This document shows, piece by piece, positions 1 through 7,842 of a DNA stretch of 64,000 nucleotides. Numbering within the stretch: position 1 is the stretch's first letter; each line of letters begins with the position of its first letter. This DNA is from Sphingobacterium composti (GTDB lineage: Bacteria; Bacteroidota; Bacteroidia; Sphingobacteriales; Sphingobacteriaceae): assembly GCF_009829075.1 (NCBI RefSeq), contig NZ_WUQZ01000016.1, positions 30,158-94,157 on the forward strand. The letters are read 5' to 3'. The notes below the pieces were generated by a model, which did no database searches, was not told the DNA's origin, and worked only from the letters and a program-made list of their open reading frames with translations. Both the position numbers and the translations under genes were made by a program.

Positions 1-171
1 GTTTAGGATAACTTCACTTCTTATATATTAGCACATATTGAGTTAAGATTAATTTTATTTTACGTCCTACACTGTATTGAAGATGTAATAATTTTAATAG
101 AATTTTCTTTTATTAAGGTAATGTCTATACCTTTAAACATTATCTAAAAAGCTATTTAGAAATAAAAGTCT
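1..171. other. AT-rich leader upstream of the ABC operon
   Basis: This non-coding left edge is AT-rich and precedes the ABC transporter ATPase. I see no clear TAnnTTTG box with a matching -33 element and no convincing palindrome of the kind bound by Fur/Zur-type repressors. The promoter may be here, but it cannot be placed by eye, and a gene to the left could also share the transcript. Confidence 0.4.
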
Positions 172-798
172 ATGATACGTTCAGAAAATCTTACGTTTAA
201 ATATCCCAACGCTGCTGATCTTAAATTTCCAATTGTTCATATTGAAAAAAATAAGCATTCCCTTTTATTAGGTGAATCAGGAAGTGGCAAAACAACTTTA
301 CTTCATTTGCTAGGAGGACTATCTGCACCTACTTCTGGCAAAGTTTTTATAAATGACACTGATATTTATGCATTAAGTGAACAAGAAAGAGATCTTTTCA
401 GAGCAAAAAATATGGGCTTTATTTTCCAAGATGCACATCTACTTAAAAATCTGACTATCGAAGAGAATATTTTATTAGCACAATATCTGGCGAAAGAAAA
501 GCAAGATAAGAAAGCAGTAGCTGATATTTTAAACAGATTACAAATCGAAGAGAAATCTAACAGCTATCCTAATCAGCTTAGTAGAGGGCAATTGCAACGA
601 GCAGCCATTGCACGTGCTGTGATTAATAAACCAAAAGTTTTAATTGCAGATGAGCCAACTGCTGCATTGGATGATTCGAACACAGCGCATGCTATGGATT
701 TAATTTTACAAATCGTAGCAAACTATGATGCTACTCTATTAATTGCCACACACGACACTCGAATTAAATCTTACTTTGCTAACACCTATCAATTATAA
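172..798 (+). CDS. ABC transporter ATP-binding protein (LolD/MacB-like)
   Basis: This is a cytoplasmic ATPase subunit of 208 residues, the usual length for the LolD/MacB/FtsE class that pairs with FtsX-like permeases. Visible motifs in order are Walker A GESGSGKT (residues 34-41), a Q-loop Gln86, the signature LSRGQ (136-140), Walker B LIADEP (about 157-162) and the switch His194. The permease gene starts 9 bases after its stop, and a DUF3299-like secreted protein follows that, so the three genes form one operon. Such ATPases drive mechanotransmission or extraction from the membrane rather than classic import. The substrate cannot be read from this subunit; the His-rich partner suggests a link with metal. 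Confidence 0.9.
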   Translation: MIRSENLTFKYPNAADLKFPIVHIEKNKHSLLLGESGSGKTTLLHLLGGLSAPTSGKVFINDTDIYALSEQERDLFRAKNMGFIFQDAHLLKNLTIEENILLAQYLAKEKQDKKAVADILNRLQIEEKSNSYPNQLSRGQLQRAAIARAVINKPKVLIADEPTAALDDSNTAHAMDLILQIVANYDATLLIATHDTRIKSYFANTYQL

Positions 799-807
799 TA
801 TAAGACT

Positions 808-2247
808 ATGAATACTTTATCTCTTGTTTGGAAAAATATTTCACAACAATGGGGATCCACATTGTTAAGTGTCCTACTTACTGCTTTTGGTGTGGCTATT
901 CTTATTGTCATATATATAAGTTCTGTAACTCTTGAAAAACAATTAGAAAATAACACTAAAAATATTGATTTAGTAATTGGGGCAAAAGGAAGTCCTATGC
1001 AATTGATATTGAGTTCTCTTTATCACGTTGATAACCCTACGGGCAATATTCCGATGAGCGAAGCGAATAAACTTGCCGAAAATCCGTTAGTACAATTAGC
1101 AACACCAATTTCCTTAGGCGACAATTACAAAGGTCATCGAATCATCGGTACCGATGCTAGTTTTCTAGAATTATACGAATTAAAATTAGAAGAAGGTAAA
1201 TTATGGAGTAAATCCTTTGAAGTCGTTTTAGGAGCCGAAGTCGCCCGAAAGCATAATCTTAAAATAGGTGATCAGATTTTCAGTGCTCACGGCCTATCTG
1301 CAGATGCACATCAACACGACGAACACCCGTTCACTGTCGTTGGAATTTTGAATCCCGCTCAGTCTGTGGTTGATAATTTGATATTGAGCAATCTTGCAAG
1401 TGTGTGGGAAGTTCATGGAATAGCACATAATGGCGAGCATATTCACGGTGAACATTGCGACCACGGCCATGATCATGATCATAACCATTCGCATGAAAAA
1501 AATTCTGTATCACATAACCATAAGGATGAGCACAACCACGAACATACAGATCATGCACATCATGAAGAACACGATCACAGTCATCACGATCATAAACACG
1601 AACCCACTGAATCATCACCTGTACACGAAGAGGAATTAGTAACGGAAAAACCACAAAATAATGAATTTATTAAAAGTCTTGGACAAGATATGATCGAAGA
1701 TCAAGGTGTCGAAATCACAGCATTGCTAATAAAATATAGTTCTCCTACAGCAATTAGTGTATTACCAAGAATGGTAAATCAAAGCACACAGATGCAAGCA
1801 GCTTCACCAGCAATGGAAAGCTCTCGCATATTCTCATTGTTAGGCGTTGGATTTGATTCTTTAGGCGTTTTGGCATATGTAATTATGATAATTGCCGGCT
1901 TCAGCGTTTTTATAAGTTTATACAATGCAATGAAAGATCGAAAATATGATTTAGCAATAATGCGAACTTTGGGAGCTACTAAAGCTAAACTTTTTACACT
2001 TACTATAGTCGAAGGATTGGTCATTACACTTATTGGTGGGACTATTGGATTGATTTTGGGTCATGTAATTTTATATTACATCAGTTTACAAACTAGTGAA
2101 AGCGCGGATTTTATTCAAGCATTTAGCGTGAATCCTAAAGAGTTCTTTATTTTACTTACTGCTGTATTAATTGGAATGACTGCAAGTATTATTCCTGCTA
2201 TCAAAGCCTATCAAACAACTATTTCAAATACATTATCTTCAAAATAA
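808..2247 (+). CDS. FtsX/MacB-type ABC permease with a histidine-rich extracytoplasmic insert
   Basis: This 479-residue permease has an N-terminal membrane segment (about 18-40), a large extracytoplasmic domain and three C-terminal membrane segments (about 350-375, 395-425, 445-468), the MacB/FtsX layout. The extracytoplasmic domain carries a low-complexity insert with 25 histidines between residues 203 and 264, many in HxH or HDH patterns, and more His at 161-173. Such stretches bind Zn, Ni, Co or Cu in metal transporters and chaperones. The stop codon is directly followed by the ATG of the DUF3299-like gene. I infer a metal-linked envelope system; the metal and direction are unknown. Confidence 0.88.
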   Translation: MNTLSLVWKNISQQWGSTLLSVLLTAFGVAILIVIYISSVTLEKQLENNTKNIDLVIGAKGSPMQLILSSLYHVDNPTGNIPMSEANKLAENPLVQLATPISLGDNYKGHRIIGTDASFLELYELKLEEGKLWSKSFEVVLGAEVARKHNLKIGDQIFSAHGLSADAHQHDEHPFTVVGILNPAQSVVDNLILSNLASVWEVHGIAHNGEHIHGEHCDHGHDHDHNHSHEKNSVSHNHKDEHNHEHTDHAHHEEHDHSHHDHKHEPTESSPVHEEELVTEKPQNNEFIKSLGQDMIEDQGVEITALLIKYSSPTAISVLPRMVNQSTQMQAASPAMESSRIFSLLGVGFDSLGVLAYVIMIIAGFSVFISLYNAMKDRKYDLAIMRTLGATKAKLFTLTIVEGLVITLIGGTIGLILGHVILYYISLQTSESADFIQAFSVNPKEFFILLTAVLIGMTASIIPAIKAYQTTISNTLSSK

Positions 2248-2730
2248 ATGAAAAAGTATTTAATTATATTGGTTTTAAGCATCTTTTCAGTAGGCGCTAA
2301 AGCACAAATATCTGGTTTCAATCAAGGTTTAGATATTCCTGATCATACTCCTATGATGAATAGCACATGGGAAGCAATTGATAAAATGATGTATAAAGTA
2401 ACAACAAGCGGAAATAAGAAAGTATACACACCACATTATCCCGCAGAGTTAAAAAAATTAGAAAATAAGATTGTAGAATTACCGGGATATTTAGTTCCAT
2501 TGACTAGCGGACGTCAGCACAGTACATTTATGCTATCCGTTTTACCTATTGCACAATGTCAGTTTTGCGGTACGAATGGTATCCCTCCTATGGTAGAAAT
2601 TTTCATGAAAAAAGGCACTGTAAAATTCACAGAAGAACCTTTGAAAATAAAAGGAAAGATGGTTTTTAATCCAGAACCTTTAAAAGGAAATGCAGAAATT
2701 CAAATCGTCGATGCAGTAATCGTAAATTAG
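2248..2730 (+). CDS. DUF3299-like secreted protein
   Basis: This is a 160-residue protein with an N-terminal signal peptide (hydrophobic stretch 4-15, cleavage probably after AKA, residue 19). The mature part has the features of DUF3299: a G-Y-L-V-P segment (80-84), a CxxC pair (Cys104 and Cys107) in QCQFCG and a following GIPPMVE segment. The function of DUF3299 is not known. In proteobacteria the family is found next to LolD-like/FtsX-like ABC genes in zinc-regulated loci, as here. The gene abuts the permease with no spacing, so it is almost certainly co-translated. It overlaps the convergent rsmE by 4 bases. Confidence 0.72.
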   Translation: MKKYLIILVLSIFSVGAKAQISGFNQGLDIPDHTPMMNSTWEAIDKMMYKVTTSGNKKVYTPHYPAELKKLENKIVELPGYLVPLTSGRQHSTFMLSVLPIAQCQFCGTNGIPPMVEIFMKKGTVKFTEEPLKIKGKMVFNPEPLKGNAEIQIVDAVIVN

Positions 2731-3440
2731 CGATTTAATAAAGAGACTTCAATAACTGAAGCCAATGCTGCTGTCTCAGTACGCAAGCGAGCTTCACCCA
2801 AAGACAAAGGAACAAAGCCAGCTTCAATAGCCTGGCTTATTTCTTTTTCAGAGAAATCGCCTTCTGGACCTATTAGAATCAAATATTTGCCCTTTGGTTT
2901 GAAAGTCGAAGTAATATGTTTCTTTTCTAAATCAACACAATGTGCTATACCTTTGGTATAATCGACATGCTTGATGTCTTGAATAAACTTCGTAAAAGTT
3001 ATGATAGGATTAATTTGTGGTAAATAAGCTTTTAGAGATTGTTTCACCGCAGCTATTGCGACTTTTTCTAAACGCTCCACTTTTACATCTTTACGTTCGG
3101 AATGTTCACAAATAACTGGAGTATAGGAATTAAGACCGATTTCAGTAGCTTTCTCCAAAAACCATTCTATTCGATCAATATTTTTAGTCGGCGCTACTGC
3201 CATATGAATTTCATAAGACATTTTACCGAACTCCTCTGTTACAGACAAAACACGCAGAGTGGTTCTCTTTGGATGAGGATCAATTATTTCAGTTTCATAA
3301 ATTCCACCTCGTCCATCGATGAGATGAATCCTATCCCCTTCACCGAGGCGTAACACTCTGACAGCATGTTTACTTTCCTCTTCACTCAACATGAATGTAT
3401 TATGCTGAGGATTAATCTCTTGTGTATAAAATAATTGCAT
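2727..3440 (-). CDS. rsmE: 16S rRNA (uracil-1498-N3) methyltransferase RsmE
   Basis: This is a 237-residue SPOUT methyltransferase that methylates U1498 of 16S rRNA. The C-terminal SAM-binding knot shows LIGPEGDFSEKEI followed by SLGEARLRTETA, the family signature. The N-terminal part (FYTQEI...HAVRVLRLGEGDRI) fits the PUA-like domain. I chose the ATG at 3438-3440, because the longer frame up to 3467 would run into the upstream gene, whereas this start lies one base after that gene's stop and gives the conserved family N-terminus. It is the last gene of a minus-strand run. Confidence 0.93.
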   Translation of the reverse strand: MQLFYTQEINPQHNTFMLSEEESKHAVRVLRLGEGDRIHLIDGRGGIYETEIIDPHPKRTTLRVLSVTEEFGKMSYEIHMAVAPTKNIDRIEWFLEKATEIGLNSYTPVICEHSERKDVKVERLEKVAIAAVKQSLKAYLPQINPIITFTKFIQDIKHVDYTKGIAHCVDLEKKHITSTFKPKGKYLILIGPEGDFSEKEISQAIEAGFVPLSLGEARLRTETAALASVIEVSLLNR

Positions 3441-3441
3441 A

Positions 3442-4758
3442 TTAAGAATCAGAATTCTCGTCATCAATTACCTCCACAATATCAAGTTTTACATACTCAA
3501 TATTCTGTTGAGTTTTTTTCATTATAGTAAATCGATATCCGAATTCTTCCGTAGACTCACCTACATCAGGTATTTTTTCAAAAACATGACTTACTAAACC
3601 AGCTACTGTATCGTAATCAGAACTTTCAGGCAATTCGATAGGTAAATATTCGTTTACGTAGTGTACACCGGCTCCTGCGTCTAGCATAAATTCAGTTTCT
3701 GATATTTGCTCTACCACAGGCGTCTCTTCATCGTATTCATCTTGAATATCACCGACCAATTCTTCAACTATGTCTTCCAAAGTAACCATACCTGAAGTAC
3801 CACCAAATTCATCCAAAACAAAGGCTATCTGAATACGTTTTTGCTGGAATTCAGCCATTAAATCATTAATTTTCTTTGTTTCAGGAATGAAATAAGGCTT
3901 TCGCATGATACTTTTAAGCTCGATCTGTTGTCCCTTGAATAATAATGGCAAAATATCCTTGGTATGTACTACGCCGACAATTTTATCAATATTATCGTCA
4001 TAAATAGGAATTCGAGAGTATCCTTCTTCTGTGACAGTATTAATAAACTCTTCTGCGGGATCATTTTGCTCTACTGCGATAATTTTAGTACGAGGCACCA
4101 TAATATTCTTTACAATACGCTCATTAAAATCGAAGACATTTTTGATCAGCTCATGTTCCGAAAGATTTAAAGCACCAGATTCTTTACCCTTATCTAATAA
4201 ATATTGAAGCTCTTCGGAAGAATGGTAAGCCTCTGAGGGATGAGGCGTAATACCAATTAATTTTAGCAAGAAATTAGCAAATCCATTAAAAACATAAATT
4301 AAAGGCATCATAAGCCAATAAAACAACCTTAACGGAACTGCTACTTTCATTGTTGTAGCGATTGGCTTTTGAATAGCAATAGATTTTGGTGCTAATTCAC
4401 CCAATACCACATGCAACAAAGTTATAGATCCAAAGGCAAGCACTAATCCTGTACCTTTAGCCCAACTTTGCGCTATATCAATATTGAAATAAGTAAAAAG
4501 TTTATTGACAATGTCTGTCATAACTTCTTCACCGATCCATCCTAAGCCTAGAGATGCTAAAGTAATACCTAGCTGCGTTGCAGCTAGGTATTTATCCAAA
4601 TGCTCTGTAATATTCTTTGCAATTTTTGCTACATTGCTACCAGACTTAGCCTGTAGCTCGATCTGCGATGCCCTTACTTTGACAATCGCAAACTCCGCGG
4701 CGACAAAAAAGCCATTTGCAAAGACCAATAAAAATGTCCAAAAAATATCGAGAGCCAT
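3442..4758 (-). CDS. CNNM/CorC-type membrane protein (DUF21, CBS pair, CorC_HlyC)
   Basis: This 438-residue inner-membrane protein has an N-terminal DUF21 domain with about four membrane segments (residues 1-190, including GFFVAAEFAIV and ATQLGITLASLGLGWIGE). A CBS pair follows at about 200-330 (MVPRTKI, IPIYDDN, GVVHTKDIL), then a CorC_HlyC domain (about 345-432) after an acidic hinge VEELVGDIQDEYDEE. The family is linked to Mg or Co efflux and is often mislabelled hemolysin. GldE of gliding flavobacteria belongs to the same superfamily, but I see no reason to choose that name. It sits one base from rsmE and 4 bases after the pyrophosphatase gene. Confidence 0.9.
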   Translation of the reverse strand: MALDIFWTFLLVFANGFFVAAEFAIVKVRASQIELQAKSGSNVAKIAKNITEHLDKYLAATQLGITLASLGLGWIGEEVMTDIVNKLFTYFNIDIAQSWAKGTGLVLAFGSITLLHVVLGELAPKSIAIQKPIATTMKVAVPLRLFYWLMMPLIYVFNGFANFLLKLIGITPHPSEAYHSSEELQYLLDKGKESGALNLSEHELIKNVFDFNERIVKNIMVPRTKIIAVEQNDPAEEFINTVTEEGYSRIPIYDDNIDKIVGVVHTKDILPLLFKGQQIELKSIMRKPYFIPETKKINDLMAEFQQKRIQIAFVLDEFGGTSGMVTLEDIVEELVGDIQDEYDEETPVVEQISETEFMLDAGAGVHYVNEYLPIELPESSDYDTVAGLVSHVFEKIPDVGESTEEFGYRFTIMKKTQQNIEYVKLDIVEVIDDENSDS

Positions 4759-4762
4759 TTGA

Positions 4763-5305
4763 TTATTTATTTCTTATTTCCGTATTGTAAAGCTCAATAC
4801 TTTCGTTGATGATATTTTGAGCATAAGCACGACCATAAAGGTTTTGAACCTCAACACTTTTACCTTCTAATGCTTTGTAATCTTGGAAGAAACGCACGAT
4901 CTCTTTCATCGTGTGCGGAGGTAACTCCGACAAATCGTTGATGTAATTCACAGATACATCGTTTTTAGCTACCGCAATGATCTTGTCATCTTGTTCGCCA
5001 CCGTCAATCATGTGCATCACACCGATAACTTTAGCTTCAATCAAACTCATTGGGTATACATCTACAGAACTAATTACCAAGATATCTAATGGATCTTTAT
5101 CATCACAATAAGTTTGTGGAATAAAACCATAGTTAGCTGGATACATTACTGAAGAAAATAAAACACGGTCTAATTTGATTAAACCACTGTCTTTGTCAAT
5201 TTCGTATTTTGCTTTCGAACCTTTAGGAATTTCTATTATAGCATTTACTGAATTTGGCACGTCGTCTCCAGGAGATACTTGATGCCAAGGATGTTGTGTA
5301 CTCAT
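4763..5305 (-). CDS. ppa: Inorganic pyrophosphatase (family I)
   Basis: This is a soluble 180-residue enzyme that hydrolyses PPi to phosphate. Visible landmarks are the substrate-binding segment [12 protein letters not shown], the [13 protein letters not shown] loop, and the metal site [10 protein letters not shown], which matches the family motif D-x-D-P-x-D. The length is normal for bacterial family I enzymes. It lies in a minus-strand cluster with DedA upstream (27 bases) and the CNNM-type gene downstream (4 bases). Confidence 0.95.
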   Translation of the reverse strand: MSTQHPWHQVSPGDDVPNSVNAIIEIPKGSKAKYEIDKDSGLIKLDRVLFSSVMYPANYGFIPQTYCDDKDPLDILVISSVDVYPMSLIEAKVIGVMHMIDGGEQDDKIIAVAKNDVSVNYINDLSELPPHTMKEIVRFFQDYKALEGKSVEVQNLYGRAYAQNIINESIELYNTEIRNK

Positions 5306-5332
5306 TAATATAATTACTGTTTATTTTGTTGT

Positions 5333-5971
5333 TTATTTTTGACTTCTATTTTTTATCCATCGCTTTATTAAAGCTATAATAATTGGTAAGAATGCGATTA
5401 CAATCATTCCAATCACAATATATTCCACGTAGTTTATTATTTGCGGAAATGCTGCTCCTAAATAATATCCTGATAATGTCAATACACCAACCCAAATTAA
5501 GGCCCCAGAGACATTATAAAAAACGAACTTTTTGAAGTCCAATTTTACTACGCCAGCGAATATGGGTGCAAATGTACGAATAATCGGAACAAAGCGCCCA
5601 ACAACCAAAGCAGATCCACCATATTTTTGGTAGAACTCTTCCGCCATTACAATATATTTCTGTTTAAAAACTACGGAATCCTTCCGCTTAAATAGCATAG
5701 GACCGGCTCGATATCCAAACCAATATCCAGCAAAGTTACCTGCTATTCCCGAACCTAGTATACCAAAAAACATGGTTGTGATTGTTACATCAATCTTATT
5801 TAATGCACAAAACAATCCTGCTAGAAACAATAAATAATCGCCTGGTAAGAAAAAGCCAAAGAAAAGACCTGTCTCGGCAAATACAATCAAGCACACTATA
5901 TAGAATCCACCATGACTTAGTAAGTACTCTGGATCCATCAATTGCTGGAAAGAAATTAAAAAATCTTGCAT
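5333..5971 (-). CDS. DedA family membrane protein
   Basis: This is a 212-residue polytopic membrane protein of the DedA/VTT family, proposed to flip polyprenyl or phospholipids and to support membrane potential. It has the family motifs FFLPGDYLLFLAG near residue 40, GYWFGYRAG near residue 85, and GRFVPIIRTFAPIFAGV near residue 125, whose Arg residues are needed in characterised members. A basic C-terminal tail follows the last membrane segment. The neighbours are ppa and a HIT gene; this order says little about function. Confidence 0.92.
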   Translation of the reverse strand: MQDFLISFQQLMDPEYLLSHGGFYIVCLIVFAETGLFFGFFLPGDYLLFLAGLFCALNKIDVTITTMFFGILGSGIAGNFAGYWFGYRAGPMLFKRKDSVVFKQKYIVMAEEFYQKYGGSALVVGRFVPIIRTFAPIFAGVVKLDFKKFVFYNVSGALIWVGVLTLSGYYLGAAFPQIINYVEYIVIGMIVIAFLPIIIALIKRWIKNRSQK

Positions 5972-6005
5972 AGTTGTTAGTTAAAAAGACAATAGCTGTA
6001 GTTTA

Positions 6006-6419
6006 CTATTCAGCATTCGTCACTTCTGAAATTGCTTGACGAATATCTTCAGCAATTTTGTTCATCTCATCAGCTGGCAATGATAATTTTGGTTTATCAA
6101 AGCTCATATCACTAACCTTATTTAACGGAATCAAATGAATGTGTGCATGTGCTACCTCCAAGCCGACTACAGCTACACCCACTTTTTTACATGGAAATAC
6201 TTTCTTAATGCCTTGTGAAACTATTTTAGCGAAAATCCAAAGCCCCATATATTCATCGTTTTCGATATCGAATATGTAGTCGGTTTCCTTCTTAGGAATT
6301 ACCAATACATGCCCCGGCGTTAATGGAGATACATCTAGAAATGCTAAAAAATCATTACTCTCAGCGACCTTATACGCAGGAATCTCACCGGCAACAATTT
6401 TAGAAAATATTGTAGACAT
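6006..6419 (-). CDS. HIT family protein (histidine triad nucleotide hydrolase)
   Basis: This 137-residue cytoplasmic protein has the complete HIT motif HAHIHLIPL near residues 90-98. The nucleotide-binding front part IFSKIVAGEIPAYKV and the HVLVIPKKE strand are typical of Hint-type purine nucleoside phosphoramidases. It is the first gene of the minus-strand run ending at rsmE, and a possible -7 box (TATATTTG on the minus strand) lies 27 bases upstream. Confidence 0.93.
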   Translation of the reverse strand: MSTIFSKIVAGEIPAYKVAESNDFLAFLDVSPLTPGHVLVIPKKETDYIFDIENDEYMGLWIFAKIVSQGIKKVFPCKKVGVAVVGLEVAHAHIHLIPLNKVSDMSFDKPKLSLPADEMNKIAEDIRQAISEVTNAE

Positions 6420-6445
6420 AAACTTTTATCAAATCTGTGTATTCG

Positions 6446-6453
6446 CAAATATA
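6446..6453 (-). promoter_or_regulatory. Possible -7 promoter box for the HIT gene run
   Basis: The minus strand reads TATATTTG here, matching the Bacteroidota -7 consensus TAnnTTTG, 26 bases before the HIT start codon. No TTG was seen at the expected 17-19 base distance, so this is a half match. Confidence 0.4.
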
Positions 6454-6618
6454 ATAAAATCTATATGACTAATTCGTATATATTATAGTTGATTTGATAT
6501 TCTTATTACATTAAGATTATGAAAGTTTTTAAGCTTGTAAGGAATTTATAATGCTGGAATTGTTAGTATCTAAAAAGTTTTAACTAAAAAATTCTTTTGT
6601 TTAAAGAGGTAAAAAGAA

Positions 6619-6669
6619 TAATTCTAAGCGGAGTTAATAATTTATTAAAAATTACTCCGATTAGAATTA
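6619..6669 (-). terminator. Inverted repeat downstream of the GH43 operon
   Basis: Two nested arms pair: ATTCTAA with TTAGAAT and CGGAGT with ACTCCG, with a single unpaired base between them on each side and an AT-rich loop. It is the second hairpin past the end of the minus-strand glycoside hydrolase genes and probably contributes to termination or 3' end stability. Confidence 0.6.
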
Positions 6670-6682
6670 CTGATTTTGGTGA

Positions 6683-6711
6683 TAGGATAAATAATTTGAT
6701 TATTTATCCTA
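6683..6711 (-). terminator. Hairpin immediately after the last GH43 gene
   Basis: A perfect 11-base inverted repeat AGGATAAATAA / TTATTTATCCT with a 5-base loop starts 16 bases past the GH43 stop codon on the minus strand. The stem is AT-rich and lacks a long T-run, so it may work with the next hairpin rather than alone. Confidence 0.6.
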
Positions 6712-6727
6712 GAATGATTACGAATTT

Positions 6728-7837
6728 TTATTTGAAATTTGTCCTTACAGTCGGACCTTCTACAGTTAAATCACCATTGGAATCAATTTGGAGCGGATCC
6801 ATAAAGACCACTCGGTCATCTCCTGTTACAGAAGTCCTACCATGATAAACACACCAAATATTACCATTTTTATCCGTTAATAAACTATTGTGACCAGTTC
6901 CTGTTACAACACCACCCTTACTTGTATTTTTCTCTAAAACTGGGTTATTTATTGATTTGGTAAAAGGTCCCAATGGATGATTGGAAGTTGCATAGCCTAC
7001 AGCATAATTTTCTCCAGCATAAAAATTGGCAGAGTACATCATATAATATATGTCATTATGTTTAAATAAATACGAACCTTCAGTCCATCTGCGATTTATT
7101 TCACCACTTGTTACAGACCTACTCTCCCATTCGGATTGTTTGTCATCCATTTTTACTGGAGGACGAAGCAATAAAACTGGCTCTCCAATTACGCCGGAAA
7201 AATCAGCCTTTAGTTCTACTCCGTAAATCCAACTTTCTTCAATATTATCATACATACCTTTCTCTTTAGCCCAAGTCGCAATTTCACTGTCAACTGAATG
7301 TTTGTAACAACATCTTGAGTAATACAAAAACAATCGCCCATCTTCACTGAAATATACATTTGCGTCTATAATTGGGTATCCTGGATCAAAAAGTGGAGCA
7401 CCTGTCATATCTTCAAAAGGACCTAAAGGGCTATTGGAGACAGCTACACCAATTTTATAATTTTCAAGTTCATTATTAGGGTTATCCTTCCAATGTGAGC
7501 TATAAAACATATAGTATCTATCATTGTAGTGATAAACTTCCGGAGCCCAAAAATCTTTAATGCCCCAAGATTTTGTTTGATTATTGGTATACACAGCTCC
7601 TTTATTCTCCCAATTGACCAGATCAGATGACGTATACACTCCAAAACCATTTTCTACTCCTCCTGTCCCATACATATAATACAGATCCGATTGTTTATCA
7701 TATAAAACATACGGATCACCAAATTTTACGTTTAAAGGATTATTGGAAACAACAGTTTTATTTTTCGGTTGTTGTGGCTGTTGACATGATAAAATACAAA
7801 ATACCAGAGTTAGTATGAAAGTTATAATTTTTTTCAT
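6728..7837 (-). CDS. GH43 family lipoprotein (arabinanase/arabinofuranosidase type)
   Basis: This 369-residue five-bladed propeller glycoside hydrolase is the last gene of the arabinan-type cluster. The N-terminus has a lipoprotein signal (FCILSC, Cys18), so it is membrane-anchored on the outer surface or in the periplasm. The three acidic GH43 residues are visible: Asp41 in GDPY (general base), Asp158 in IIDANV (pKa modulator) and Glu253 in TEGSY (general acid). His316 in GTGHNS matches the central metal-binding His of arabinanases. Substrate is inferred from the family and neighbours; xylan or mixed side chains remain possible. It follows the next GH43 gene by 5 bases. Confidence 0.9.
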   Translation of the reverse strand: MKKIITFILTLVFCILSCQQPQQPKNKTVVSNNPLNVKFGDPYVLYDKQSDLYYMYGTGGVENGFGVYTSSDLVNWENKGAVYTNNQTKSWGIKDFWAPEVYHYNDRYYMFYSSHWKDNPNNELENYKIGVAVSNSPLGPFEDMTGAPLFDPGYPIIDANVYFSEDGRLFLYYSRCCYKHSVDSEIATWAKEKGMYDNIEESWIYGVELKADFSGVIGEPVLLLRPPVKMDDKQSEWESRSVTSGEINRRWTEGSYLFKHNDIYYMMYSANFYAGENYAVGYATSNHPLGPFTKSINNPVLEKNTSKGGVVTGTGHNSLLTDKNGNIWCVYHGRTSVTGDDRVVFMDPLQIDSNGDLTVEGPTVRTNFK

Positions 7838-7842
7838 AAGTA

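Larger units (their letters stand above)
6420..6727. other. Intergenic region between the HIT gene and the glycoside hydrolase cluster
   Basis: This 308-base gene-free stretch is very AT-rich. Its HIT-side end carries a -7-like box at 6446-6453. Its other end carries two large inverted repeats (listed separately) just past the stop of the GH43 gene. I see no ORF with family features and no RNA gene between them. Confidence 0.6.

Noticed and set aside
1331..1654. Antisense and shifted ORFs rich in His, Arg, Val and Tyr opposite the permease insert
   Set aside because: They are by-products of the repeated CAT/CAC codons of the His-rich insert and have no family features or spacing of real genes.
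2248..2730. Metal chaperone of known type
   Set aside because: Only the DUF3299-like signature with a CxxC is visible; no characterised chaperone motif was seen.
3442..4758. Hemolysin
   Set aside because: The DUF21-CBS-CorC layout is that of CNNM-type ion transport proteins; the hemolysin label in this family is historical.
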